A stretch of 62,153 nucleotides of DNA from Streptomyces sp. MBT53 (GCF_016654115.1 NZ_JAEQAZ010000078.1:1-62153); one strand, 5' to 3'; counted from the stretch's first letter, positions 24,972 through 34,431 are shown. A program made the numbers and translations. The notes: a model not told the origin generated them from the letters alone.

Positions 24972-25463
24972 ATGACGACGAACACGAACACAAACGCCCA
25001 GGTCACCACCACGACGCCCCGCCTCGACCTCGCCCGCACCGCCCCCAAGGTCTTCCGCGCCCTCATCGGCTTCGACGCCGCCGCCCGCGAGGGCCTCGAC
25101 CCGGCCCTCGTCGAGCTGATCCAGATCCGCGCCTCGCACCTCAACCACTGCGCGTACTGCCTCCACATGCACACGAACGACGCCCGCAAGGCCGGCGAGA
25201 GCGAGGACCGGCTGCACATGGTCGCCGTCTGGCGCGAGGCCCGGCACTTCTTCACCGAGCGCGAGCAGGCGGCCCTCGCCCTCACGGAATCGGTGACCCT
25301 GGTGGCCGACGGCGGTGTCCCGGACGACGTCTACGCGCAGGCCGCAGTCCACTTCGACGAGCAGGAACTGGCCCATGTCCTGTCCCTGATCCTCACGATC
25401 AACACCTGGAACCGGGTGGCCCTGGCGACCGCCAAGGTGGCGGGCACGGACCAGCGACGCTGA
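24972..25463 (+). CDS. AhpD-like carboxymuconolactone decarboxylase-family protein
   Basis: 163 residues. The helical CMD domain has the redox motif NHCAYCLHMHTNDARKAGE (CxxC followed by His), as in AhpD alkylhydroperoxidases. Likely detoxifies peroxides or serves as a thiol-dependent reductase. Divergent from the MocR regulator with a 46-bp shared promoter region. Ends 9 nt before the convergent gltD-like stop. Confidence 0.9.
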   Translation: MTTNTNTNAQVTTTTPRLDLARTAPKVFRALIGFDAAAREGLDPALVELIQIRASHLNHCAYCLHMHTNDARKAGESEDRLHMVAVWREARHFFTEREQAALALTESVTLVADGGVPDDVYAQAAVHFDEQELAHVLSLILTINTWNRVALATAKVAGTDQRR

Positions 25464-25472
25464 CGCGGTCCG

Positions 25473-26960
25473 TCACACCGCCATCGGCCGGTCGTACGGC
25501 CCGATCGGCGCCGGCAGCTGCGAACTCCCCGTCAGATAGCGGTCGACGGCCGCCGCCACGGCCCGCCCCTCCGCGATCGCCCACACGATCAGCGACTGGC
25601 CCCGGGCGGCGTCCCCCGCGACGAACACGCCCCGCGCGCTCGTCGCGAAGTCCGCGTCGCGGGTGATCGTGCCGCGCGGTGCCATCGCCAGCCGCAGCTG
25701 ATCGATGAGCCCGTCCGCCCGGTCGGGCCCGGAGAACCCGAGGGCGAGCAGCACGAGATCGGCGGGCAGGCTGCGCCCGGAACCGTCCAACGGGCGCCGC
25801 TCCGCGTCCACTTCGACCAGGTGCAGCGACCGCACCCGCCCCTCGGCGTCCCCCTCGAAGCGGAGCGTGGACGCCGCGAACAGCCGGGCGTCCGCGTCCG
25901 CCGCGGGTGCCGTCTCCAGGTCTCGTGCCTCCTCGTGCGCGGCCGACAGCCGGTAGATCTTCGGATACGTCGGCCAGGGCTCCGCGTCCTCGTCGCGCTC
26001 GGCGTCCGGCTGGGCGTAGATGTCCAACTGCGTGACGGACGCGGCCCCTTCACGCACCGCGGTGCCGAGACAGTCGGCCCCCGTGTCACCGCCGCCGACG
26101 ATGACGACATGCTTCCCGGCGGCGGACATCGGGGACTCGGCCAGGTCCCCCTCGCACACCCGGTTGGCCAGCGGCAGATACTCCATCGCCTGGTGGATGC
26201 CGGTCAACTCCCGCCCTGGCACGGTGAGTTCACGCCATGCCGTCGCTCCCGTGGCGATCACCACCGCGTCGTAGCGCGCCCGCAGTTCGGCCGCTCCGAC
26301 ATCCCGCCCGACCATGGTCGACGTACGGAACTTGGTGCCCTCGGCGCGCATCTGCTCCAGCCGTCGTTCCAGATGCCGCTTCTCCATCTTGAACTCGGGG
26401 ATGCCGTAGCGCATCAGCCCGCCGAGCCGGTCGTCCCGCTCGTACACGGCGACCGTGTGTCCGGCGCGCGTCAACTGCTGTGCCGCGGCGAGGCCGGTGG
26501 GCCCGGAGCCGACCACCGCGACGGTCCGCCCGGACAGCCGGTCCGGCGGCCGGGGTGGCGTGAAACCGTCGGTCCACGCGCGGTCGGCGATGGCCACCTC
26601 GACGTTCTTGATGGTGACCGCGGGCTGGTTGATGGCGAGCACGCAGCCCGCCTCGCACGGTGCCGGACACAACCGCCCGGTGAATTCGGGGAAGTTGTTG
26701 GTGGCGTGCAGCCGGTCGGCCGCCGCCCGCCAGTCCTCCCGGCTGACCAGATCGTTCCACTCGGGGATCAGGTTGCCGAGCGGACAGGCGTCGTGGCAGA
26801 ACGGGACACCGCAGTCCATGCACCGGTCGGCCTGTCTGCTCACGATCGGCAGCAGCGCGCCCGGGACGTACACCTCGTCCCAGTCCCGTACCCGCTCGTC
26901 GACGGGCCTGCGGGGCCACTCCTCGCGCGGAGTGGTCATAAAACCCTTGGGATCGGCCAT
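25473..26960 (-). CDS. gltD: Glutamate synthase small subunit-like NADPH oxidoreductase (GltD)
   Basis: 495 residues. N-terminal iron-sulfur region: CMDCGVPFCHDACPLGNLIPEWN and CPAPCEAGCVLAINQ. Two dinucleotide-binding motifs follow: VAVVGSGPTGLAAAQQL (FAD) and VVIVGGGDTGADCLGTA (NADPH). Known role: pass electrons from NADPH to the large GOGAT subunit. There is no gltB beside it, so it is either a second, orphan copy or serves another partner. ATG 26960 (MADPKGF, gaggaag upstream) matches the usual GltD start. Confidence 0.9.
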   Translation of the reverse strand: MADPKGFMTTPREEWPRRPVDERVRDWDEVYVPGALLPIVSRQADRCMDCGVPFCHDACPLGNLIPEWNDLVSREDWRAAADRLHATNNFPEFTGRLCPAPCEAGCVLAINQPAVTIKNVEVAIADRAWTDGFTPPRPPDRLSGRTVAVVGSGPTGLAAAQQLTRAGHTVAVYERDDRLGGLMRYGIPEFKMEKRHLERRLEQMRAEGTKFRTSTMVGRDVGAAELRARYDAVVIATGATAWRELTVPGRELTGIHQAMEYLPLANRVCEGDLAESPMSAAGKHVVIVGGGDTGADCLGTAVREGAASVTQLDIYAQPDAERDEDAEPWPTYPKIYRLSAAHEEARDLETAPAADADARLFAASTLRFEGDAEGRVRSLHLVEVDAERRPLDGSGRSLPADLVLLALGFSGPDRADGLIDQLRLAMAPRGTITRDADFATSARGVFVAGDAARGQSLIVWAIAEGRAVAAAVDRYLTGSSQLPAPIGPYDRPMAV

Positions 26961-27148
26961 GGCGGTCTTCCTCGCGTCCGCATGCGACAGGCCGTGCGTC
27001 ATCGAGCGGCACTCTTTCAGCCACGATAAGGCCCCCCGGCCGAGCGCGCAGAGTGGGCGAGACCGCTTTCTCACGGGGTCTTCCGCGTGCTCCCGTCGCC
27101 TTTTCCCGGTGCTCCTCAGCCCGCGCCCAGTTGATCTTGGGGGTTCGC

Positions 27149-27628
27149 TCAGGTGAGGGCCAGCATGTAGACCAGCGCGGCGGCGGCCGAGGCCGTCGCG
27201 CGGACGTGATTCCACATCGTCCACTCGCGTATGTACGACGGCCAGTACGCGGCGGCCTCCGGGGTCCCCGGGTCCAGCTTCAGCAGGGCGTCGTTGCGGG
27301 GCACGTTCGCGACGAGGGTCAGCCCGAAGGCCCCGAACAGATACAGCGCGCTGCCCAGCAGCAGCTCCGCGGTCCCCTGGTCCGGCCACAGCACGAACGT
27401 CACCACCGCGATCACCGCGCACACCAGCGCCGAACCGGCGAACAGCAGCATGAACGCGGGAGTCATCGCCGCCCTGTTGATCGCGTTCATCGCGGCGACC
27501 CCCTGCGCGGGCGGCAGTTCGGCCAGCCCCCGCATGACCAGCACGGAGAAGGCACAGAACACTCCGGCCATCACCCCGGTCGTGAGCACCCCCAGAACCG
27601 TCAGCGCGAAATACGGTTCACCGATCAT
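27149..27628 (-). CDS. DUF1772/anthrone-oxygenase-like small membrane protein
   Basis: 159 residues with four hydrophobic segments and the DUF1772 pattern: MAGVFCAFSVLVMRGLAELPPAQGVAAMNAINRAAMTPAFMLLF, then NVPRNDALLKLDPGTPEAAAYWPSYIREWTMWNHVRA. Some relatives act as anthrone oxygenases; most have no known role. The ATG lacks a strong ribosome site, so the start is tentative. Confidence 0.85.
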   Translation of the reverse strand: MIGEPYFALTVLGVLTTGVMAGVFCAFSVLVMRGLAELPPAQGVAAMNAINRAAMTPAFMLLFAGSALVCAVIAVVTFVLWPDQGTAELLLGSALYLFGAFGLTLVANVPRNDALLKLDPGTPEAAAYWPSYIREWTMWNHVRATASAAAALVYMLALT

Positions 27629-27779
27629 GCCGATACCAACTCCCGCCCGTAGAGCCGAGATCCTGCCCACCACCAACCATCACGACAAGTCGAACCCATC
27701 CCCGCCCGCGCGACCATGGCCGAGAATCGCCGGACCATGCGCGAGCGTCCACGACACCGCTCACCGACGCCGACGGACG

Positions 27780-28484
27780 TCATGACGGGACGTCCCGCCA
27801 GTCCCGCAGCACCCGTTCCACCCCCACCGCGATCCGCCGTCGTGCCTCGTGCCTCGGTACCCCGCTCATCAGCAACTGGTCGTACGGCGTGTCCACATGC
27901 CGTACGGACGCCACCACCGCCGAGACCACCGCGCCCTCGGACAACGCCTGTCCCGCCGCGCTCCGCCCCACCCGTCCGCTGCCCCGCAGCGAGGCGTGCG
28001 CGGCGATCGTCCGGGCCCGCTCCTCGGGGCAACCGGGGAACAGCCGTCGTATCTCCGCCGTGAACGCCTTCGCGAACCGGACGTCCTCCACGGCCCGCCG
28101 CCCCGCGTCCCGCACCCGGCGCCGCCGTCGCGCCTCCGCGTCCGCGAGGCACCGCTCCTCCGCCCGGGCGAGCCCCGCCTCCTCGACGAGAACGCCCTGC
28201 CGCTCGTACCGGCCCCGACGCCGGTTGAACCGCACCACCACCGCCGACAGTGCGCTCTCCTCCCGCGCCCTGCGCGTCAGCGCCGTGTCGCCGCGCGGCA
28301 GGAACACCAGATGTCCGAGGTCCACACAGTCGAGACACCGCGGCACCCCGCCCTCGACGACCAGCAGCGCCAACGGCCCACGCCGACAGCCCGCACAGTG
28401 CCGTTTCCTGAGCGGCTGGACGACCACGAGTCCGCCGACGGGCACAAGTCCGTTGCGGATCGGGGGAGTCGAGAGCGATGCCAT
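27780..28484 (-). CDS. DUF2293 domain protein
   Basis: 234 residues. A Cys-rich N-terminal part (HCAGCRRGPLALLVVEGGVPRCLDCVDLGHL) looks like a small zinc ribbon. It is followed by VFLPRGDTALTRRA, VRFNRRRGRYERQGVLVEEAGLARAE, and the C-terminal AFTAEIRRLFPGCPEERARTIAAHAS...VVASVRHVDTPYDQLLMSGVPRHEARRR, which is the DUF2293 pattern. Function unknown, possibly nucleic-acid binding because of its zinc-ribbon and basic character. The start is the Met before ASLSTPP; the ribosome site is weak. Confidence 0.8.
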   Translation of the reverse strand: MASLSTPPIRNGLVPVGGLVVVQPLRKRHCAGCRRGPLALLVVEGGVPRCLDCVDLGHLVFLPRGDTALTRRAREESALSAVVVRFNRRRGRYERQGVLVEEAGLARAEERCLADAEARRRRRVRDAGRRAVEDVRFAKAFTAEIRRLFPGCPEERARTIAAHASLRGSGRVGRSAAGQALSEGAVVSAVVASVRHVDTPYDQLLMSGVPRHEARRRIAVGVERVLRDWRDVPS

Positions 28485-28613
28485 ACGAGAGACATTCCCT
28501 GCCACCGACCACCTCTCTCCTGTCCTCGCGCTGTCCTGACCTTGTACGTCCGCCGCACCCGCGCCTCTCGCGGGCCGCCCGCGCGACACCTGCTGACCGA
28601 GGCCTGACGCATC

Positions 28614-29267
28614 ATGGGCCCTGTGCGACTGGAAGCGATCACCTGGGACCGGCTCGGCGACCTCCTCGCCGAGCGTCTGCTCGACCTGAAGCCGGCCGAC
28701 GGCAGCCCCTGGCCGCGCATCGCCTTCGACGGCGCCCCGGCGGCCCGCCCGGGCGACCTCGCCGAACGCGTCGCGGAGGCGCTGCGCGTCCGCGGCCGTC
28801 CCTCGCTCGTCGTCGGCACGGAGGGCTTCCTGCGCCCCGCCTCGCTGCGCCTGGAGTACGGGCACCAGGACGCCGACGCCTACTACGACGGCTGGTTCGA
28901 CACCCGGGCCCTGTGGCGCGAGGTCTTCGGCCCCCTCGAACCGGACGGCGACGGCCGCGTCCTGCCCGACCTGTGGGACCCGGCCACCGACCGCGCCACC
29001 CGCACCCCCTACGTCCAACTCCCGCCCGGCGCCCTCCTGTTGCTGCACGGCCCCCTCCTCCTGCGGCACTGGTTCCCCTTCGACCTGACCCTCCACGTCC
29101 TCCTCTCGCCGGGCGCCCTGCGCCGCCGCACCCCCGAGACCGAGCACTGGACCCTGCCCGTCTTCGAACGCTACGAGGACGAGACCGACCCGGCCGGCAC
29201 GGCGGACGTCCTGGTGCGCGCCGACGATCCACGGCACCCGGCGTGGGGCGGGCTGCCCAAGGGTTGA
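28614..29267 (+). CDS. Uridine kinase-like protein with degenerate P-loop
   Basis: 217 residues. The overall layout follows Streptomyces proteins annotated as uridine kinase: GFLRPASLRLEYGHQDADAYYDGWFDT, LPPGALLLLHGPLLLRHWFPFDL, ADDPRHPAW. But the nucleotide loop IAFDGAPAARPGDLAERVA has no G-x4-GK-S/T, so ATP binding is questionable. It may be a non-catalytic relative. ATG 28614 taken; GTG 28623 is also possible. Confidence 0.75.
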   Translation: MGPVRLEAITWDRLGDLLAERLLDLKPADGSPWPRIAFDGAPAARPGDLAERVAEALRVRGRPSLVVGTEGFLRPASLRLEYGHQDADAYYDGWFDTRALWREVFGPLEPDGDGRVLPDLWDPATDRATRTPYVQLPPGALLLLHGPLLLRHWFPFDLTLHVLLSPGALRRRTPETEHWTLPVFERYEDETDPAGTADVLVRADDPRHPAWGGLPKG

Positions 29268-29313
29268 GCGACCTGGCGTCGCGCAAAGGCTTTTATATGC
29301 GTGTGCATTTAGT

Positions 29314-29319
29314 TAGGGT
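29314..29319 (+). promoter_or_regulatory. -10 element (TAGGGT) placed for a leaderless transcript
   Basis: TAGGGT ends 6 nt before the ATG at 29326, and no ribosome-binding site is present. Transcription would start at or next to the A of the ATG. A short atgc-gtgt-gcat inverted repeat sits in the spacer region. No good -35 was found. Confidence 0.5.
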
Positions 29320-29325
29320 GTCGCC

Positions 29326-29718
29326 ATGCCGATCTTCGACGACTCCGTCCGTGCTCTTCTCGACGGCAAGAACTTCGCCAGTGTCGCCACGCTCCGCCCC
29401 GACGGCGCCCCGCAGACCTCGGTGGTCTGGATCAAGCGCGAGGACGACACCGTTCTCTTCTCCTCCCTCCAGGACCGTCAGAAGGTGCGCAACCTCCGCC
29501 ACGATCCCCGCGTCAGCCTCTCGGTGTTCGACCTCGCCAACCCCTACGCCTCGGTCGAGATCCGCGGCACCGCCGAGATCCTCCCCGACCCGGACAAACG
29601 GCTCCCGCGCGAGCTCTCGCACAAGTACCTCGGCATCGACCCGCCCGGTGAACGGGACGACCAGGTGCGGGTGATCGTCCGCGTCGTGCCGCGGAAGATC
29701 GTCGGCTTCCAGGTCTGA
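29326..29718 (+). CDS. PPOX-class F420/FMN-dependent oxidoreductase
   Basis: 130 residues, split-barrel fold of the pyridoxamine-phosphate-oxidase-like family: KNFASVATLRPDGAPQTSVVWIKREDDTVLFSS, KVRNLRHDPRVSLSVFDLANPYASVEIRGTAEI. Many actinobacterial members use F420. Substrate unknown. Probably leaderless (see 29314-29319). Confidence 0.9.
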   Translation: MPIFDDSVRALLDGKNFASVATLRPDGAPQTSVVWIKREDDTVLFSSLQDRQKVRNLRHDPRVSLSVFDLANPYASVEIRGTAEILPDPDKRLPRELSHKYLGIDPPGERDDQVRVIVRVVPRKIVGFQV

Positions 29719-29872
29719 GCGCCGCCCGAGGGCAGTCCCGGATCTCCCGTCGGCGCACCGGAAGTCCCGACCGCCCGGGTGCGTTCGTCCCGCCGCGCGG
29801 CGAGAATGTAGGGCGCCGGGACTAGCGGAACGTTCTGTGCCGCGCCGGCCGTCCGGCACCGGGAGGTACTTC

Positions 29873-30301
29873 ATGACCACCGCCGGAGACATCATGCACC
29901 GGGGCGCCCAGTGGATCCCCGCCCATGAAACCCTGGACCGCGCCGCCCAGCTGATGCGTGAACTGGGCGTCGGAGCCCTGCCCATCAGCGACGAGAACGA
30001 ACGGCTCTGCGGCATCCTCACCGACCGGGACATCGTCGTCGGCTGTGTGGCCATGGGCCACGATCCGGCGAAGATCACCGCGGGCGAGATGGCCCAGGGC
30101 ACGCCCCGCTGGATCGACGCCGGCGCCGATGTCGGCGAGGTGCTCCAGGAGATGCAGGGACACCAGATCCGCCGGCTTCCCGTCATCGAGAACAAACGCC
30201 TCGTCGGCATGATCAGCGAGGCCGACCTCGCCCAGCATCTGACGGAGGACCAGCTCGCCACCTGGGTCGAGAACGTCTACGCCCGAAGTGCCATGCGCTG
30301 A
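29873..30301 (+). CDS. Two-CBS-domain protein
   Basis: 142 residues made of two CBS domains and nothing else: MTTAGDIMHRGAQWIPAHETLDRAAQLMRELGVGALPISDENERLCGILTDRDIV and a second ending RRLPVIENKRLVGMISEADLAQH. Such proteins bind adenine nucleotides and sense energy state or stress. ATG with gggaggt upstream. Convergent with corA. Confidence 0.92.
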   Translation: MTTAGDIMHRGAQWIPAHETLDRAAQLMRELGVGALPISDENERLCGILTDRDIVVGCVAMGHDPAKITAGEMAQGTPRWIDAGADVGEVLQEMQGHQIRRLPVIENKRLVGMISEADLAQHLTEDQLATWVENVYARSAMR

Positions 30302-30337
30302 GCCCCTGGACGGTTGCGCTCTGGGCCGCCGGGTGGT

Positions 30338-31465
30338 TCAGAGCCAGCCGTTGCGCCGGAAGCCCCGGTACAGCGCCAGACAGGCCACGGATATCACGCC
30401 GAGGATCAGGGGATAGCCGTACCGCCAGTGCAGCTCCGGCATGTTGTCGAAGTTCATGCCGTACACACCGCACACCATCGTCGGTACGGCGATCACCGCG
30501 GCCCAGGCCGTGATCTTCCGCATGTCCTCGTTCTGCGCGACCGTCACCTGGGCGAGGTGCGCCTGCAGAATCGAGTTGAGCAGTTCGTCGAAGGACGCGA
30601 TCTGTTCCTTCGCCCGCAGCAGGTGGTCGGAGACATCGCGGAAGTAAGCCTGTATCTCCGGTCCGACCACCCGCATCGGCCGGGTGGACAACGCCTCGAG
30701 CGGGCCGCTGAGGGGGACCACCGCCCGCTTCAACTCCAGCAGTTCTCGCTTGAGTTGGTAGATACGGCCCGGGTCGGCCCGCGCGCCGTTCTCCGCGAAC
30801 ACGTCCGTCTCCACCTGGTCGATGTCCGCCTGCACCGAGTCCGTGACGCTCAGGTAGTCGTCGACCACGTGGTCCGCGATCGCGTGCAGCACCGCGGCCG
30901 GCCCCTTGGCGAGCTGCCGGGGGTTCGACTCCAACTCCTCGCGCAGCGGCCCCAGCGAGCCGTGGCGTCCGTGCCGCACGGTGATGACGAACTCGGCGCC
31001 GACGAACACCATGATCTCGCCGGTGTCCACGACCTCGCTCGTCGCCGTCAGCTTCTCGTGCTCGACGTAGCAGACCGTCTTGAACACCGCGAACAGCGTC
31101 TCGCCGTAGCGCTCCACCTTGGGGCGCTGATGGGCCTCGATCGCGTCCTCGACCGCCAGCGGGTGCAGGTTGAACAGCTCGGCGATGCCCGCGAACTCCT
31201 CGTTCGTCGGCTCGTGCAGACCGAGCCAGACGAACCCGTCGTCCTTCTTGCGCACCCGCTCGACGGCGTCCACCAGATCGCCGCCGACCGGGACCCGGAC
31301 ACCGTCCTGATACGTGACGCACTTCACCACCGAGGAGCCCAGGGGCGACCGGGCGTGGTGGCTCAGGTCGACCCGCGGGCGCCGTCGCGCCAGCCGCGCC
31401 ACCTTGCGGAGGCCGCCGACCCTGCCCAGGCCCGTGACCTTCCGAAGATTCCCTGCCATGGACAT
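30338..31465 (-). CDS. corA: CorA-family magnesium/cobalt transporter
   Basis: 375 residues. The long soluble N-terminal domain ends in two C-terminal membrane helices with the selectivity motif VYGMNFDNMPEL. Pentameric Mg2+/Co2+ channel by family. ATG 31465 has AAGGAG 6 nt upstream. The N-terminal ~40 residues are basic and longer than in most CorA proteins. No M-box riboswitch was seen in the 202-bp upstream gap. Confidence 0.94.
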   Translation of the reverse strand: MSMAGNLRKVTGLGRVGGLRKVARLARRRPRVDLSHHARSPLGSSVVKCVTYQDGVRVPVGGDLVDAVERVRKKDDGFVWLGLHEPTNEEFAGIAELFNLHPLAVEDAIEAHQRPKVERYGETLFAVFKTVCYVEHEKLTATSEVVDTGEIMVFVGAEFVITVRHGRHGSLGPLREELESNPRQLAKGPAAVLHAIADHVVDDYLSVTDSVQADIDQVETDVFAENGARADPGRIYQLKRELLELKRAVVPLSGPLEALSTRPMRVVGPEIQAYFRDVSDHLLRAKEQIASFDELLNSILQAHLAQVTVAQNEDMRKITAWAAVIAVPTMVCGVYGMNFDNMPELHWRYGYPLILGVISVACLALYRGFRRNGWL

Positions 31466-31667
31466 CCGGATCTCCTTGCGTGGATCCCCTCGCATCGCAT
31501 TTCTGCGCCTTGGCGTGCCAGTTTGCCAGGCCGACGTGAGCGGCGGGTAAGCCTGTGGGAACGGAATCCTCCGCTTTGTTCCCGGCTGTGGACGAAGCCG
31601 TGCGAGGGCGTTCCGAACCGGAGCGTCGACCCCTCCGGACAAGCGGGGCAACTGGGATGATCGTCGC

Positions 31668-32462
31668 ATGACGCGATCCGACGGGTATCTCCTCGACAAC
31701 CGGCAGTCCGAGGCGGGGCAGCGCTTCGACGCCTTCGCCACGCTCTTCGACCCCACGACGTTCCGGCACATGGAGGGGTTCGGCGTCGGACCCGGCTGGC
31801 GGGTCTGGGAGGTCGGCGTGGGCGGCACCTCGGTGGTGTCCTGGCTGGCCAAGAAGGTCGGACCGACCGGGAAGGTCATCGCGACCGACATCGACACCTC
31901 CCAGGTCGCCTCGGTGGCCCGCCCGCCGATCGAGGTGCGCGTCCACGACGTCGGCGCCGAGGAACCGCCGGGGGAGGGCTTCGACCTCGTGCACGCGCGG
32001 CTCGTCCTGGTCCATGTCCCGGACCGGGAACGGGCGTTGCGCTCGATGATCAAGTCCCTGCGCCCCGGCGGCCGCCTCCTGATCGAGGACGCCGACCCCG
32101 CCCTGCAACCCCTGCTCTGCCCCGACGAGCACGGCCCCGAGCAGCAACTGGCGAACCGTCTCCGCAACGGCTTCCGCGCACTCCTCGCCGACCGCGGCGC
32201 CGACCTCTCCTACGGCCGCAGACTCCCGCGCCTGCTCCGCGAGGCCGGTCTGCGCCGGGTGGAGGCCGACGCGTACTTCCCGGTCACCTCACCGGCCTGC
32301 GCCGCCCTGGAATCCGCCACGGTCCGCCAGATCCGCGACCAGCTCGTCACCGCGGGCCTCGCCACGGACGAGGACATCGACCGCCATCTGGCCAACGTCG
32401 CCTCCGGCACGATGGACCTGGCGACGGCACCGATGATCTCGGCGTGGGGGCGGAAGGCGTAG
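31668..32462 (+). CDS. SAM-dependent methyltransferase
   Basis: 264 residues, class-I methyltransferase. The SAM-binding motif I is WRVWEVGVGGTSVVSWLA, slightly atypical in its GxGxG run. It is followed by KVIATDIDTSQ, FDLVHARLVLVHVPDRERAL and LRPGGRLLIEDAD. Small-molecule substrate likely, identity unknown. ATG taken because TRSDGYLLDN is the usual family start. Confidence 0.88.
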   Translation: MTRSDGYLLDNRQSEAGQRFDAFATLFDPTTFRHMEGFGVGPGWRVWEVGVGGTSVVSWLAKKVGPTGKVIATDIDTSQVASVARPPIEVRVHDVGAEEPPGEGFDLVHARLVLVHVPDRERALRSMIKSLRPGGRLLIEDADPALQPLLCPDEHGPEQQLANRLRNGFRALLADRGADLSYGRRLPRLLREAGLRRVEADAYFPVTSPACAALESATVRQIRDQLVTAGLATDEDIDRHLANVASGTMDLATAPMISAWGRKA

Positions 32463-32513
32463 GCGGTGGGCGAGAGTTGACGCCGGGTGGGTGCGGCACG
32501 CGGGGTCGCTCCG

Positions 32514-33428
32514 TCACTGCCGCCCGGGCGGTCGCCCTCCCACCCGTTCCACCGCTCGTGCTCCCGCTCGGCACCCTTCCCGCGCCGCCTCCTCCGGATC
32601 GGCGCCCGTCAGCAGCGTCGCGAGGAACGCCCCCGTGAAGGCGTCGCCCGCGCCCGTGGTGTCCCGGGGCGTGGCGGGCTCGGCCGGCACGCGCGCGTGG
32701 ACCGTGCCGGAGTGGGCCACCAAGGCTCCCTCGGCGCCCTGCTTGGTGACCACCAGGGGGACATGACGGCTCAACTTGGCCGCCGCGTCCGCCGGATCGG
32801 GCAACCCGGTGAGCAGACACGCCTCGTCCCGGCTCGGCAGCAGCACGTCCACCCCCTCGACGAGCGCCAGGAAACGGTCCACACCCAGCTCCGCCAGGAA
32901 CCCCGCCGACGCCGGATCCAGACTCACCGGCACCCCACGCGCGCGTGCCGCCTCCACCGCCGCGGCCACGAACGCCCGGCTGGGCTCGGAGAACAGCAGA
33001 TAGCCCGACAGATGCAGCCGTACGACGCCGTCGAGCAGCGAGTCCGACCAGTCCTCGGGGCCGAGCCGTAGCGCCGCGCCACTGTCGGTGAGGAACGTCC
33101 GCTCGGCCGACGCCCCCGTGTCGACCAGGCAGATCACCGTCCCGGTCGCCGCCTCCGGATCGACGACGAGACGGGGCCGTACGCCGGAGGCGACCAGCTC
33201 CCGCTCGTGCCACGCCGCCGCGTCCGCGCCCACGCGGCCGAGCAGCCGTACGTCCGCACAGCCCCAATGGGCCGCCCAGCACGCCACGTTGGCGCCCGCG
33301 CCGCCCGGCACGGTCCGGATCACGGCGGCCGTGTCGGTGCCCGGGGCGAGCGGGTCCCGATGCCGGGCCACGATGTCCGTGATCACGTCCCCGACGACCA
33401 GGAGCGCGCCGGCCGGCCCGGTCGTCAC
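32514..33428 (-). CDS. psuK: PfkB-family kinase, probable pseudouridine kinase
   Basis: 304 residues. PfkB motifs: GDVITDIVARH near the start, PGGAGANVACWAAHWG, and the C-terminal catalytic motif TPRDTTGAGDAFTGAFLATLL with the Asp base. The GTG start overlaps the stop of psuG (GTGA, 33425-33428), so the two are translationally coupled. That supports the PsuK assignment: pseudouridine to pseudouridine 5'-phosphate, which PsuG then splits. Palindrome CACGCGCGCGTG occurs twice within it (32688 and 32936). Confidence 0.88.
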   Translation of the reverse strand: MTTGPAGALLVVGDVITDIVARHRDPLAPGTDTAAVIRTVPGGAGANVACWAAHWGCADVRLLGRVGADAAAWHERELVASGVRPRLVVDPEAATGTVICLVDTGASAERTFLTDSGAALRLGPEDWSDSLLDGVVRLHLSGYLLFSEPSRAFVAAAVEAARARGVPVSLDPASAGFLAELGVDRFLALVEGVDVLLPSRDEACLLTGLPDPADAAAKLSRHVPLVVTKQGAEGALVAHSGTVHARVPAEPATPRDTTGAGDAFTGAFLATLLTGADPEEAAREGCRAGARAVERVGGRPPGRQ

Positions 33429-34336
33429 GCCTCCTCGGCCCAGGCCGCCGCGATCCGCCCCGCCAGCCGTACGTTGCCGCGCACGGCCGCCAGGTTGGCG
33501 CTCAGCGAGGCACCGTCGGTGTGCTCCACCAGGTAGCCGAGCAGGAACGGGGTGACCGCCTGCCCGGTGACCCCCTCCGCCTCGCACGCGTGCAGCGCGT
33601 CGGCGAGCACGCGCGCGTGCAGCTCGGGATCCAACTGCTCGTCCTCGGGCACGGGGTTGGCGATGATGAGCGTCGACTCCGGGGCGTCGAGCGCGTCCTG
33701 CGCCCGCATCACGGCCGCCACCTGCTCGGGGGTCTCCAGCGTCCAGTCCACGGGGTATCCGGAGTCGGAGAGGTAGAAGCCGGGGAAGCGGTCCGTGCCG
33801 TATCCGGCGACCGCCACACCCAGCGTCTCCAGGCGCTGCAAGGTCGCCGGCACGTCCAGGATCGACTTCACGCCCGCGCACACCACCGTGATCCGGGTGG
33901 ACGCCAGCAGCCCCAGGTCGGCGGACTCGTCCTGCGTCACCGTCCACTCCCGGTGCACCCCGCCCAGCCCTCCGGTCGCGAACACCCGGACGCCCGCCCG
34001 CGCGGCCAGGAGCGCCGTCGCGGACACCGTGGTCGCCCCGCTGGCCCCCGCCGCCACCGCGAGCGGCAGGTCTCGGTGGCCCAGCTTGCGGATCCCGTCC
34101 TCGTTGGCGACCCGCTCCAACTGGTCCTTGTCCAGGCCGACATGGGGCCGCCCGTCGAGCACGGCGATCGTCGCGGGGACGGCTCCCTCCTGGCGTACCG
34201 CCGCCTCCAGCTCCAGCGCCACCTGCAGATTGCGCGGGCGCGGCAGCCCGTGCGCGATGATCGTCGACTCCAGGGCCACCACGGGTCGACGCGCGTCGAT
34301 CGCCTCGCGTACTTCCTCGGACACCACCAGCACCAC
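33425..34336 (-). CDS. psuG: Pseudouridine-5'-phosphate glycosidase
   Basis: 303 residues. Cleaves the C-C glycosidic bond of pseudouridine 5'-phosphate to uracil and ribose 5-phosphate. Family motifs: RPVVALESTIIAHGLPRPRN, GHRDLPLAVAAGASGATTVSAT, RVFATGGLGGVHR, and VVCAGVKSILD with the catalytic Lys157. Start ATG at 34336. First gene of the psuG-psuK pair; fdhA lies upstream on the same strand behind a strong terminator. Confidence 0.96.
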   Translation of the reverse strand: MVLVVSEEVREAIDARRPVVALESTIIAHGLPRPRNLQVALELEAAVRQEGAVPATIAVLDGRPHVGLDKDQLERVANEDGIRKLGHRDLPLAVAAGASGATTVSATALLAARAGVRVFATGGLGGVHREWTVTQDESADLGLLASTRITVVCAGVKSILDVPATLQRLETLGVAVAGYGTDRFPGFYLSDSGYPVDWTLETPEQVAAVMRAQDALDAPESTLIIANPVPEDEQLDPELHARVLADALHACEAEGVTGQAVTPFLLGYLVEHTDGASLSANLAAVRGNVRLAGRIAAAWAEEA

Positions 34337-34431
34337 GCGCCTCCTGTCGTTCGGTCTTCCCTCATCCCTGGCGGGCTCGGTGCCCGGTCAAACCCTCGCG
34401 GGCTGTGGGAGACATCATCGGCGCCCGACAT

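Noticed and set aside
31466..31667. M-box or other magnesium riboswitch upstream of corA
   Set aside because: I could not find the conserved pairing pattern; only weak inverted repeats are present.
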